DNA of 64,000 nucleotides, taken from NCBI RefSeq assembly GCF_904426505.1, contig NZ_CAJGBN010000012.1, forward strand, positions 496,001-560,000, in the 5' to 3' direction. Made by a program: the position numbers and the translations under genes. The DNA is from Rubrivivax sp. A210 (GTDB lineage: Bacteria; Pseudomonadota; Gammaproteobacteria; Burkholderiales; Burkholderiaceae_C). The notes under the pieces were generated by a model. The model saw only the letters and a program-made list of their open reading frames with translations, searched no databases and was not told the origin of the DNA. Shown here in pieces: positions 1 through 8,309 of the stretch (the stretch's first letter is position 1; each line of letters starts with the position of its first letter).

Positions 1-102
<102 letters not shown>

Positions 103-190
103 GGTGTCGTGCATGGTTCGGGGAAGCCCCGGGCAGGCGCGGGCCGGGCACGCCCTATGCTAGCCGGCACCGCGCACAAGAGGAGTCCGC

Positions 191-1162
191 ATGACCGTCA
201 AGTTCCTTCCCCTGGCCGCCACCCTGCTGGCCCTGGCTGCCACGGCCGCCCAGGCCCAGACCAAGTGGGATCTGCCCGCCGCCTATCCGGCCACCAATTT
301 CCACACCGAGAACCTGGTGCAGTTCGCCGCCGACATCGACAAGGGCAGCGGCGGCAAGCTCAAGGTCACGGTGCATGCCAATGCCTCGCTGTTCAAGGCG
401 CCCGAGATCAAGCGCGCGGTACAGGGCGGGCAGGCGCAGATGGGCGAGGTGCTGCTGGTCAACTTCCAGAACGAGTGGCCCATCTTCGGCGCCGATGGCC
501 TGCCCTTCCTGGCCGACAGCTACGAAGAGGCGGCCAAGCTCTGGAAGGTGCAGCGCCCGCTGCTCGAAAAGAAGCTGGCCGAGCAGGGCATGATGGTGCT
601 GTATGCGGTGGCCTGGCCGCCCCAGGGCATCTACACCAAGCGGCCGTTGGCCAGCGCGGCCGATCTCAAGGGCATCAAGTGGCGCGCCTACAGCCCGGCC
701 ACCAGCCGCATCGCCGAACTGGTGGGCGCGCAGCCGGTCACGGTGCAGGCGGCCGAGGTCAGCCAGGCCTTTGCCACCGGCGTCACCGAAAGCATGATGT
801 CCAGCGGCTCCACTGGCTGGGACAGCAAGCTCTACGAGCACGTCAAGTACTGGTACGACACCCAGGCCTGGCTGCCCAAGAATGCGGTGCTGGTCAACAA
901 GGCCGCCTTCGATGCGCTCGACAAGCCGACCCAGGCCGCGCTGCTGAAGGCCGCCGCCGACGCCGAGACGCGCGGCTGGGCCGCCAGCCGGCGCGCCAAC
1001 GGCGAGACGCTGGAAAAGCTCAAGGCCAACGGCATGCAGATCCTGCCGCCCTCGCCGCAGCTCAAGGCCGATCTCAAGAAGGTGGGCGACACCATGCTCA
1101 AGGAGTGGCTGGACAAGGCCGGCGCCGAGGGCCGCCAGCTCGTCGACGCCTTCCAGAAGTAG
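191..1162 (+). CDS. dctP: TRAP transporter substrate-binding protein DctP
   Basis: Periplasmic solute receptor of a tripartite ATP-independent (sodium-gradient driven) uptake system. The 323-residue protein has a clear signal peptide (cleavage predicted after AQA, residue 22) and normal DctP length. Family-like stretches include GGKLKVTVHANASL, the GEVLLVNF region and the long helix before a C-terminal KEWLDKAG. A strong ribosome site AAGAGGAG lies 5 bases before the ATG. It is followed after 10 bases by dctQ and then dctM, the standard receptor, small permease, large permease order. The substrate cannot be read from sequence. The divergent oxoprolinase gene hints at an amino acid or organic acid. 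Confidence 0.93.
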   Translation: MTVKFLPLAATLLALAATAAQAQTKWDLPAAYPATNFHTENLVQFAADIDKGSGGKLKVTVHANASLFKAPEIKRAVQGGQAQMGEVLLVNFQNEWPIFGADGLPFLADSYEEAAKLWKVQRPLLEKKLAEQGMMVLYAVAWPPQGIYTKRPLASAADLKGIKWRAYSPATSRIAELVGAQPVTVQAAEVSQAFATGVTESMMSSGSTGWDSKLYEHVKYWYDTQAWLPKNAVLVNKAAFDALDKPTQAALLKAAADAETRGWAASRRANGETLEKLKANGMQILPPSPQLKADLKKVGDTMLKEWLDKAGAEGRQLVDAFQK

Positions 1163-1172
1163 CCGCCGCGGC

Positions 1173-1682
1173 ATGCGCAGGCTGCTCGACGGCCTCTACG
1201 ACGGCGCCGCCTGGCTGGCGGCGGCCTTCATGGTGGGCCTGCTGGTGATGGTGCTGCTCAGCGTGGCCAGTCGCGAGCTGGGCTTCCATGTGCCGGGCAC
1301 CGACGCCTATGCCGGCTACCTGATGGCGGCGGCCGGCTTCCTGGCGCTGGCCCACACGCTCAAGCGCGGCGAGCACATCCGCGTGACGCTGCTGCTGTCG
1401 GCCCTGCCCGCCGGCCTGCGGCGCGGCTTCGAGCTGTGGTCGCTGACCGCCGCCTCGCTGCTGGCCGGCATCAGCGCCTGGTACAGCTGCCGGCTGGTGT
1501 GGCAGTCGCGCCTGTTCAACGACATCTCCACCGGCAACGACGCCACGCCGCTGTGGATTCCCCAGCTCTCGATGGCCGTCGGCACCGTGATCCTGGCCAT
1601 CGCCTTTGTCGACGAGCTGGTGCTCGAATGGCGCGGCCTGCGCGCCGCGCCAGCCGCCGAAGCCGCCCTGCACAACGAATAG
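1173..1682 (+). CDS. dctQ: TRAP transporter small permease DctQ
   Basis: Small four-helix membrane subunit (169 residues) of the TRAP transporter. Hydrophobic segments lie near residues 10-35, 50-70, 85-110 and 130-150, as expected for DctQ, and the region GTDAYAGYLMAAAGFLALA matches the family pattern in which the second helix follows a short loop. The gene begins 10 bases after dctP and ends 9 bases before dctM, so the three form one transcription unit. DctQ packs against DctM in the inner membrane and helps dock the periplasmic receptor. Confidence 0.9.
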   Translation: MRRLLDGLYDGAAWLAAAFMVGLLVMVLLSVASRELGFHVPGTDAYAGYLMAAAGFLALAHTLKRGEHIRVTLLLSALPAGLRRGFELWSLTAASLLAGISAWYSCRLVWQSRLFNDISTGNDATPLWIPQLSMAVGTVILAIAFVDELVLEWRGLRAAPAAEAALHNE

Positions 1683-1691
1683 GCAGCAGTC

Positions 1692-2993
1692 ATGGGCGAC
1701 CTCGCCATCACCTTCGTCCTCATCGCGGCGCTCTTCCTCATCCTCGCCAGCGGGGTCTGGATAGGCCTCACGCTGACCGGCGTGGCCTGGATCGCGATGC
1801 AGCTGTTCAGCAGCCGGCCGGCCGGCGACGCGATGGCCGTCACCACCTGGGGCTCGGCCTCAAGCTGGACGCTGACGGCGCTGCCGCTCTTCGTGTGGAT
1901 GGGCGAGATCCTGTTCCGCACCCGGCTCAGCCAGGACATGTTCCGCGGCCTCGCGCCCTGGCTGCAGGCGCTGCCGGGGCGGCTGCTGCACGTCAACGTG
2001 GTGGGCTGCGCCATCTTTGCCGCCGTCTCGGGCAGCAGCGCCGCCACCTGCGCCACCATCGGCAAGATGAGCCTGCCCGAGCTGAAGAAGCGCGGCTACC
2101 CCGACGACATCGCCATCGGCAGCCTGGCCGGCGCCGGCACGCTGGGCCTCTTGATCCCGCCCTCCATCATCATGATCGTCTACGGCGTGAGCGCCGATGT
2201 CTCGATCGCCCAGCTCTTCATCGCCGGCGTGCTGCCGGGCCTGCTGCTGGCACTGCTGTTCTCGGGCTACCTGGTGGTGTGGGGGCTGCGCCATCCCGAC
2301 CGCGTGCCACCGGCCGACCGCCACTTCAGCCTGGGCCAGAAGCTGCATGAGTCGCGCCACCTGATCCCGGTGGTGCTGCTCATCGCCGCGGTGCTGGGCA
2401 GCATCTATTCCGGCGTCGCCACCGCCACCGAGGCCGCCGCCATCGGCGTGCTGGGATCGCTGGTCATCTCGGCCGTGCAGGGCTCGCTGAACTGGCCCAC
2501 CTTCCGCGATTCGCTGCTGGGCGGCACGCGGCTGTACTGCATGATCGCCCTCATCCTCTCTGGCGCCGCCTTCCTGACGCTGGCCATGGGCTATATCGGC
2601 CTGCCGCGCCATCTGGCCGAGTGGATCGCCACCATGGGCCTGAGCCGCTGGCAGCTGCTGGCCGTGCTGCTGGTCTTCTACGTCGTGCTCGGTTGCTTTC
2701 TCGATGGCATCTCGATGGTGGTGCTCACCATGGGCGTGATCCTGCCCACGGTGCAGAAGGCCGGCATCGACCCGCTGTGGTTCGGCATCTACATCGTGCT
2801 GGTGGTCGAGATGGCGCAGATCACGCCGCCGGTGGGCTTCAACCTCTTCGTGCTGCAGGGCATGACGCGGCGCGAGATCGGCTGGATCGCTCGCGTCACC
2901 CTGCCCTTCTTCTTTCTCATGATCGCTGCAGTGGCGCTGATCTACATCTTCCCGCAGATCGTCACCTTCCTGCCGCAGCAGATGCGGCGCTGA
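1692..2993 (+). CDS. dctM: TRAP transporter large permease DctM
   Basis: Membrane subunit that performs sodium-coupled transport, 433 residues (usual DctM length about 425-440) with roughly 11-12 hydrophobic segments. Recognisable stretches are AAVSGSSAATCATIGKM near residue 112, followed by GSLAGAGTLGLLIPPSIIMI, and near the C-terminus EMAQITPPVGFNLFVLQG. These are the conserved half-helix substrate and sodium site motifs of the DctM family. It is the last gene of the transporter operon; 67 bases separate it from the next gene, with no obvious hairpin terminator. Confidence 0.95.
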   Translation: MGDLAITFVLIAALFLILASGVWIGLTLTGVAWIAMQLFSSRPAGDAMAVTTWGSASSWTLTALPLFVWMGEILFRTRLSQDMFRGLAPWLQALPGRLLHVNVVGCAIFAAVSGSSAATCATIGKMSLPELKKRGYPDDIAIGSLAGAGTLGLLIPPSIIMIVYGVSADVSIAQLFIAGVLPGLLLALLFSGYLVVWGLRHPDRVPPADRHFSLGQKLHESRHLIPVVLLIAAVLGSIYSGVATATEAAAIGVLGSLVISAVQGSLNWPTFRDSLLGGTRLYCMIALILSGAAFLTLAMGYIGLPRHLAEWIATMGLSRWQLLAVLLVFYVVLGCFLDGISMVVLTMGVILPTVQKAGIDPLWFGIYIVLVVEMAQITPPVGFNLFVLQGMTRREIGWIARVTLPFFFLMIAAVALIYIFPQIVTFLPQQMRR

Positions 2994-3060
2994 GAGCCGG
3001 CACCCGGAAGCGGCAACAATGGGCGTGGCCACACGGCCGGCCGCCGCCCGAGGAAGCCCG

Positions 3061-5574
3061 ATGTCCGACCCGTCCTTCGAATCGCAAGAAGACACCCAGC
3101 ACGCCGCCCTGGGCGGCGAGTTCGCCTGGCCGACGCCCGATCTGGCCAGCTATCCCAGCGCCGAAGTCGCCTCCGAGCCGCTGGCCTGCCAGATCGAAGG
3201 CATCAACGGCAATCTCCTCGATGGTGAGCTGCTCGAGTTCGACCCCGCCCAGGGCCTGCTGCAGCTGCGCATGGCGCGCCAGCGCAAGCCGCTGGCGCTG
3301 CGGCTGGAGCAGTTCCGCCGCCTGCGCCTGGCCCAGCCGCTGCAGCCCACGCCGGTGGAAGAGCGCGAATTCAGTTCGCAGTTCGCCAGGGATCTGGGCG
3401 AAGCCCGGCCCTTGCTGCCCTTCCACATCGTCTTCAAGGGTGGCGCGGTGTGGGACGGCGTCACCATAGGCTGCCACGACGAACCCTGGGGCCTCTTCCT
3501 TTTCGAGCCGGCCGACGACGAGGGCACGCTGACACGCTGGTTCGTGCCGCGCGCCGCCTGCGACAGCGCCAGCGCCGGCCTGCGCCTGGGCGAGGCCTTG
3601 CTCAACGAGGCCACGTTGACGCAGGCCGAGCTGCAGGGGGCGCTGGCCGAGCAGCAGGCCATGCGCGAGCGCCGCCTCGGCGACATGCTGGTGGTGCGCC
3701 AGATCATCAGCGCCGAAGAGCTCGCCGCCGCCATCGAGCACCAGAGCCGCATGCCCATGGTGCGCATCGGCGAGGCGTTGTCGGCGATGGGCTTCATCAC
3801 CGAGGCCCAGCTGGAAGACGCGCTGGCGCAGCAACGCGGCGACCGCGGCGTGCCGCTGGGCGAGCTGCTGGTGCGCCAGGGCCTGGTCTCGCGCGCCAAT
3901 CTGCAGACGGCGCTGGCGCGCAAGATGGGCTACCCGCTGGTCGACGTGCTGGCTTTCCCGCCCGACACCGACGCGGTGGCGCGCCTGCCCTATGCCGTGG
4001 CCTCGCGGGCGCCGGCCCTGCCGCTGATGGTGCGCAACAACCGCCTCGTGGTGGCCGTGGAAGACCCCAGCAACCGCAGCATGATGGACGAGCTGGAGTT
4101 CGCCGCCCAGTGCAAGGTGGTGCCGGTGCTGGCGCGCGCCGGCGTGCTGCTGGGCGCGGTGGACCGCGCCTACGAGAAGATCGGCGCCCTCACCACCGGC
4201 GGCGGCCCGCGCTTCGGCAGCGACGGCAGCATCACGGCCGATTTCGAGCCCGGCGACGCCAGCAAGCTGCTGGCCTCGATGGAGCGCGTCGAGGCGCGCA
4301 TCGACGAGGACGAAGACCACGCCATCGAGCAGAGCGACAACTCGCTGGTACGGCTGATCAATTCGATGATCCTCGAGGGCTACACCCAGGGCGTGAGCGA
4401 CATCCACGTCGAATGCCCGGGCGGGCGCGAGAAGGTGCGCATCCGCTTTCGCAAGGACGGCCGGCTGCGCCCCTACCTGGAGCTGCCCCACACCTACCGC
4501 AGCGCCATCATCGGGCGCCTGAAGGTGATGTGCGACCTCGACATCAGCGAGCGCCGCAAGCCCCAGGACGGCAAGATCAACTTCTCGAAGTTCGTCGCCG
4601 GTGTGCGGCTCGAACTGCGCGTGGCCACCGTGCCCACGCACAACAACCTCGAGGACGCGGTGCTGCGCCTGCTGCAGTCGAGCCGGCCGCTGGCGCTGGG
4701 CGACCTGGGCCTGAGCCCGCGCAACCTCGAGCAGTTCCGCGCCCTGTCGCGCCGCCCCTACGGCATGCTGCTGTGCGTGGGCCCCACCGGCAGCGGCAAG
4801 ACGACGACGCTGCATTCGGTGCTGGCCGACATCAACACGCCGGAGCGCAAGATCTGGACCGCCGAAGACCCGGTCGAGATCACCCAGGCCGGGCTGCGCC
4901 AGGTGCAGGTCAACGCCCGCATCGACTGGACCTTTGCCAAGGCGCTGCGCGCCTTCCTGCGCGCCGACCCCGACGTCATCATGGTCGGCGAAATTCGCGA
5001 CAAGGAAACGGCCCAGGTCGCCATCGAGGCCTCGCTCACCGGCCACCTGCTGCTGTCCACGCTGCACACCAACAGCGCGCCCGAAACGGTGACGCGCTTG
5101 CTGGACATGGGCATGGACCCGTTCAATTTCGCCGACGCCCTGCTCGGCGTGCTGGCCCAGCGCCTGGTGCGGCGCCTGTGCCCTTCCTGCCGCGTGGCGC
5201 ACGACTGCAGCGCTGAGGAAGAGACCGAGCTGCTGGACGACCACCTGCATGTGATGGCCGAGACCGAGCAGTCGCCCAGCGCCGACGCCGTGCGGGCCGA
5301 TTGGCGCCGTCGCTACGGGCGCGACGGCCGACTCCTGGCCTGGCACTCGGCTGGCTGCGACGCCTGCGGCCACAGCGGCTTCCGCGGCCGCGCCGGCATC
5401 CACGAGCTGATGACGGTGTCGCGCAGCCTGCGCCACCTGATACAGACCGGCAGCCGCTCCGACGACCTGCAGCGCCACGCCATCGGCGAAGGCATGCGCA
5501 CGCTGCGCCAGGACGGCATCGAGAAGGTGCTGGCCGGCATCACGACCATCGAGGAAGTGCGCGCCAATTCCTGA
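3061..5574 (+). CDS. GspE/PilB-type secretion ATPase with tandem MshEN-like motifs
   Basis: Hexameric AAA-like motor of the type II secretion/type IV pilus family. The ATPase half has Walker A GPTGSGKTTTL near residue 574, Walker B region LRADPDVIMVGEIRD, and two cysteine pairs (CPSC, CDAC) that form the family's zinc-binding module. The N-terminal ~400 residues are unusual: after a PilZ-like beta-rich stretch come four successive copies of the RLGxxLxxxxxxxxxxLxxxLxxQ pattern (RLGEALL, RLGDMLV, RIGEALS, PLGELLV), the half-motif used by MshEN domains to bind cyclic di-GMP. I chose ATG 3061 because GAGGAAG precedes it; an upstream in-frame ATG at 3019 lacks a good site. No pilin, secretin or GspF/PilC gene is nearby, so the partner machine is unknown. 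Confidence 0.88.
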   Translation: MSDPSFESQEDTQHAALGGEFAWPTPDLASYPSAEVASEPLACQIEGINGNLLDGELLEFDPAQGLLQLRMARQRKPLALRLEQFRRLRLAQPLQPTPVEEREFSSQFARDLGEARPLLPFHIVFKGGAVWDGVTIGCHDEPWGLFLFEPADDEGTLTRWFVPRAACDSASAGLRLGEALLNEATLTQAELQGALAEQQAMRERRLGDMLVVRQIISAEELAAAIEHQSRMPMVRIGEALSAMGFITEAQLEDALAQQRGDRGVPLGELLVRQGLVSRANLQTALARKMGYPLVDVLAFPPDTDAVARLPYAVASRAPALPLMVRNNRLVVAVEDPSNRSMMDELEFAAQCKVVPVLARAGVLLGAVDRAYEKIGALTTGGGPRFGSDGSITADFEPGDASKLLASMERVEARIDEDEDHAIEQSDNSLVRLINSMILEGYTQGVSDIHVECPGGREKVRIRFRKDGRLRPYLELPHTYRSAIIGRLKVMCDLDISERRKPQDGKINFSKFVAGVRLELRVATVPTHNNLEDAVLRLLQSSRPLALGDLGLSPRNLEQFRALSRRPYGMLLCVGPTGSGKTTTLHSVLADINTPERKIWTAEDPVEITQAGLRQVQVNARIDWTFAKALRAFLRADPDVIMVGEIRDKETAQVAIEASLTGHLLLSTLHTNSAPETVTRLLDMGMDPFNFADALLGVLAQRLVRRLCPSCRVAHDCSAEEETELLDDHLHVMAETEQSPSADAVRADWRRRYGRDGRLLAWHSAGCDACGHSGFRGRAGIHELMTVSRSLRHLIQTGSRSDDLQRHAIGEGMRTLRQDGIEKVLAGITTIEEVRANS

Positions 5575-5655
5575 AGACACCAGCCCGGGCGGCGGCGGCA
5601 CGGCCGGCACAATGGCCACCACCTTAGCCGCCACCGGCCCCCGAGGAGACCCGCC

Positions 5656-6441
5656 ATGCAAGCCTTCGCCTACACCCGGCCCGCCACCCTGGCCGACGCG
5701 CTGCGCGCCGCGGCGCAGGATGACGTGCGGCCCATCGCCGGCGGCCAGACCCTGCTGCAGGCGATGAAGCTGGGGCTGATGGCGCCAGCGGCCCTGGTCG
5801 ACCTGGGCGGCCTGGCAGAACTGCAGGGCATCCAGGTCGACCGTGGCACCGTCACGATAGGCGCCGGCGTCAGCCACGCCGCGGTGGCAGCCTCGGCGGC
5901 GGTGCGCCGGGCGATACCGGCGCTGGCCGACCTGGCCCACCGCATCGGAGACCGCCAGGTGCGCCATCGCGGCACCCTGGGCGGCAGCCTCGCCAACAAC
6001 GACCCCGCCGCCTGCTACCCGGCCGCCGTGCTGGCACTGGGCGCCACCATCCACACGGATCGCCGCGCCATCGCCGCCGACGAATTCTTCGCCGGCATCT
6101 ACACCACGGCGCTGGCCGAGGGCGAGTTGATCACCGCGGTCAGCTTCCCCATCCCCGAGCGCGCCGGCTGGCAGAAGTTCAAGCAGCCGGCCTCGCGCTT
6201 CGCGCTGGTGGGCGTCTTCGTCGCACGCGGTCCGGCCGGCGTGCGCGTGGCGGTCACCGGCGCAGGCGCCAGCGGCGTGTTCCGCGCCACCGCGCTCGAG
6301 GCCCGGCTGGCGGCCGACTGGTCAGCCGCCGCGCTGGAGGGCACCAGCGTCGATGCCGAAGGGCTGAACAGCGACATCCATGGCTCGGCCGAATACCGCG
6401 CCGCGCTGATCCCGGTGCTGGCGGCGCGCGCCCTGGCCTGA
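5656..6441 (+). CDS. FAD-binding subunit of a molybdenum hydroxylase (CoxM/XdhB-like), orphan
   Basis: 261-residue protein resembling the medium, FAD-binding subunit of carbon monoxide/xanthine/aldehyde dehydrogenases. Both FAD contact motifs are visible: AGGQTLLQAMKLGL near residue 33 and RGTLGGSLANNDPAACYP near residue 108. The C-terminal CO-dehydrogenase flavoprotein domain (about residues 180-260) is present but short. In the family this subunit passes electrons between the iron-sulfur subunit and an external acceptor. The iron-sulfur (CoxS) and molybdopterin (CoxL) genes that normally flank it are absent: upstream is the secretion ATPase and downstream a convergent SUMF1 gene. A preceding GAGGAGAC ribosome site supports ATG 5656. 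Confidence 0.85.
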   Translation: MQAFAYTRPATLADALRAAAQDDVRPIAGGQTLLQAMKLGLMAPAALVDLGGLAELQGIQVDRGTVTIGAGVSHAAVAASAAVRRAIPALADLAHRIGDRQVRHRGTLGGSLANNDPAACYPAAVLALGATIHTDRRAIAADEFFAGIYTTALAEGELITAVSFPIPERAGWQKFKQPASRFALVGVFVARGPAGVRVAVTGAGASGVFRATALEARLAADWSAAALEGTSVDAEGLNSDIHGSAEYRAALIPVLAARALA

Positions 6442-6453
6442 GGCCGCGGGCGG

Positions 6454-7644
6454 TCAGGCCGCGCAGCTGCGAAAGCCGCAGCTGGCGCCGTCTTCATCGG
6501 GCAAGGCAAAGCGGCGCGCCTTGACGTGGCGCCAGCGCGGCGGCGTGGCGAAACTGGCGCCGCGCAATACACCGATGAGGCCGATCGGGCCGGCGTCGGC
6601 GGCCGGTATCAGGTCCAGCGTGCCCGGCGACGGTGCTCCGGCGCCCGGCCAGGGGCGGGCGCCGCCGGCCATCCATTCGAGCACGTCGCCCCAGGCAAAG
6701 CCCTGGCCGCCAGCGCGGGTGGCGGCCAGCTCCCATTCCGGCTCGGTGGGCAGGCGGCGGCCGGCCCAGCGACACCAGGCCTCGGCCTCGAAGCGGCTTA
6801 CATGCACGGCCGCCTGCGCCGGATGCACGCGCACGACGCCGCGGCCGCGCTGCACCAGCACGCCACCGTGCAGCTGCTCGACATGACGCGGCGCGCGCCG
6901 GCCGCAGGCCTGGGCCCAGGCCCAGCCAGCCACGCTCCAGAGCTCGGCGCGGTCGTAGCCGCCGTCGTCGGCAAACTCCACGTAGCGCGCCCAGCTCACC
7001 GCCTGGGCGTCGATCTCGAACTCGGGCACTGCCACCTCGTGGGCCCAGCGCTCGCCCCAGGGCTGCAGGCCGCCGGCGCGTGGCGAGCCCAGCGCCCAGC
7101 GCTGGGCAGGCAGCCAGATCGGCTCGCGCTGGGGACGCTGCGGCGGTGTGCCGTGGCGGCCGGCCTCGACCAGGGCCTCGACCACGCGGTCCTCGTGCTG
7201 CAGCGCGAGGCGGAAGAAATGCAGCGCCGCGTCGTCCTCGGTGCTGGCGGCCAGCAGATCGAGCGTGATCTCCAGCGTCTCGGCGAGGTAGCTGCGCAGG
7301 TCGGCCGGCGCCGGTGGCGGGCCCTCGGGCGCGCGCCAGGCGTCGATGGCCAGCTCGATGCCGGCCAGCCGCGTCGCCGCCGGGTCGCAGGCCTCGCCGC
7401 GCTGGCGCTGCACATGGCAGGCGATCCAGTATTCCTGGAACCAGCCGGCCCGGGCCGCCAGGCGCAGCGCCGGGGCCGATTCGTCCTCGGCCAGCAGGGC
7501 GAGCAGGCGGTTGCGGGCGTCGATCAGAGCCAGCGAGAGCAGCTCGCGCCCGGCCGTGCGGATGGCCAGCGGATCGTCGAGCGCACGCGACCTGCCCCCG
7601 ACAACGCTGTCACCGATGCCGCCGCTACTGCCCCACGAGCCCAT
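6454..7644 (-). CDS. EgtB/SenA-like SUMF1-domain protein with apparently lost iron site
   Basis: 396 residues with a DinB-like N-terminal domain and a C-terminal formylglycine-enzyme-type (SUMF1) fold, the architecture of EgtB (ergothioneine) and SenA (selenoneine) sulfoxide/selenoxide synthases. SUMF1 signatures include VSWARYVEFADDGGYDRAEL, WCRWAGRRLPTEPEWELA and a C-terminal RGASF...GFRSC. EgtB proteins bind iron through HxxWF and HX3HXE motifs; here the equivalents read RAGWF and HEDRVVE, so the first and third histidines are replaced by Arg and Val. The protein may therefore be inactive, use another metal, or have a different role. SenB/SenC or EgtD genes are not adjacent. The start at 7644 overlaps the end of the response regulator gene by 20 bases. 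Confidence 0.7.
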   Translation of the reverse strand: MGSWGSSGGIGDSVVGGRSRALDDPLAIRTAGRELLSLALIDARNRLLALLAEDESAPALRLAARAGWFQEYWIACHVQRQRGEACDPAATRLAGIELAIDAWRAPEGPPPAPADLRSYLAETLEITLDLLAASTEDDAALHFFRLALQHEDRVVEALVEAGRHGTPPQRPQREPIWLPAQRWALGSPRAGGLQPWGERWAHEVAVPEFEIDAQAVSWARYVEFADDGGYDRAELWSVAGWAWAQACGRRAPRHVEQLHGGVLVQRGRGVVRVHPAQAAVHVSRFEAEAWCRWAGRRLPTEPEWELAATRAGGQGFAWGDVLEWMAGGARPWPGAGAPSPGTLDLIPAADAGPIGLIGVLRGASFATPPRWRHVKARRFALPDEDGASCGFRSCAA

Positions 7645-8302
7645 TGCGGATGGCGTAGACCGTCAGCTCGGAGTTGTTGGCCAGCTGCAGCTTCTCGAGC
7701 ACGCGGGCGCGGTAGACCGACACCGTCTTGGGGCTCAGCATCAGCTCTTCGGCGATGTCGGCCAGGCGCTTGCCGCTGGCGATCATCACCAGGGTCTGCA
7801 GCTCGCGGTCGGACAGCTTCTGGTGCGGGTGCTCGGTGGCCGGCGCGGTGAGGCTCTCGACCAGCATCTGCGCGATCTCGGGCGTGACGTATTTGCGTCC
7901 CTGGGCCACCGTGCGCACCGCCTGCACCAGCAGCTGCGGGTCGCCGCCCTTGTTGACATAGCCGTAGGCGCCGGCGCGCAGCGCGCGGATGGCGTACTGG
8001 TCTTCCGGGTACATGCTCACCACCAGCACCTTGATGGGGCTGCCCTCGTCCTTGAGGGCGTGCAACGCGTCCAGGCCGCTGCGGCCGGGCAGGTTGATGT
8101 CCAGCACCAGCACGTCGCAGGCCGCGCCGTGGGGATGCTCGGGCTCGGCGCCCTCGGCGCCGCCCAGGTTGCGTAGCAGCGCGCGCAATTCGCCGTAGTC
8201 GCCGGCCTCGCCGATGACGCGGATGTCGGCGGCGTCGGAGAGGGTGTCGCGGATGCCGCGCCGGATCAGCGCATGGTCGTCGCAGAGGATGACGTCGATC
8301 AT
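7625..8302 (-). CDS. NarL/FixJ-family response regulator
   Basis: 225-residue two-component regulator. The receiver domain has the acidic pair DD at residues 8-9 and the likely phospho-acceptor Asp68 in VLVLDINLPG; the conserved lysine is in GYVNKGG. The C-terminal LuxR-type helix-turn-helix spans LSDRELQTL to the recognition helix SPKTVSVYRARVLEKL. An insertion of about ten residues (GGAEGAEPEHPHGAA) precedes the phospho-acceptor strand. ATG 8302 is chosen because the protein then begins directly with the receiver's first strand. It starts 7 bases after the sensor kinase gene, so it is almost certainly its partner and probably acts as a transcription activator. Confidence 0.93.
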   Translation of the reverse strand: MIDVILCDDHALIRRGIRDTLSDAADIRVIGEAGDYGELRALLRNLGGAEGAEPEHPHGAACDVLVLDINLPGRSGLDALHALKDEGSPIKVLVVSMYPEDQYAIRALRAGAYGYVNKGGDPQLLVQAVRTVAQGRKYVTPEIAQMLVESLTAPATEHPHQKLSDRELQTLVMIASGKRLADIAEELMLSPKTVSVYRARVLEKLQLANNSELTVYAIRNGLVGQ

Positions 8303-8309
8303 GGGGCCT

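Noticed and set aside
2962..6054. Very long open antisense frames (also near 12740-15970, 36815-40321 and 54277-56208)
   Set aside because: They overlap well-supported genes and have low-complexity, His/Arg/Ala-rich translations typical of the shadow frames of high-GC coding DNA. No ribosome sites or family motifs were seen.
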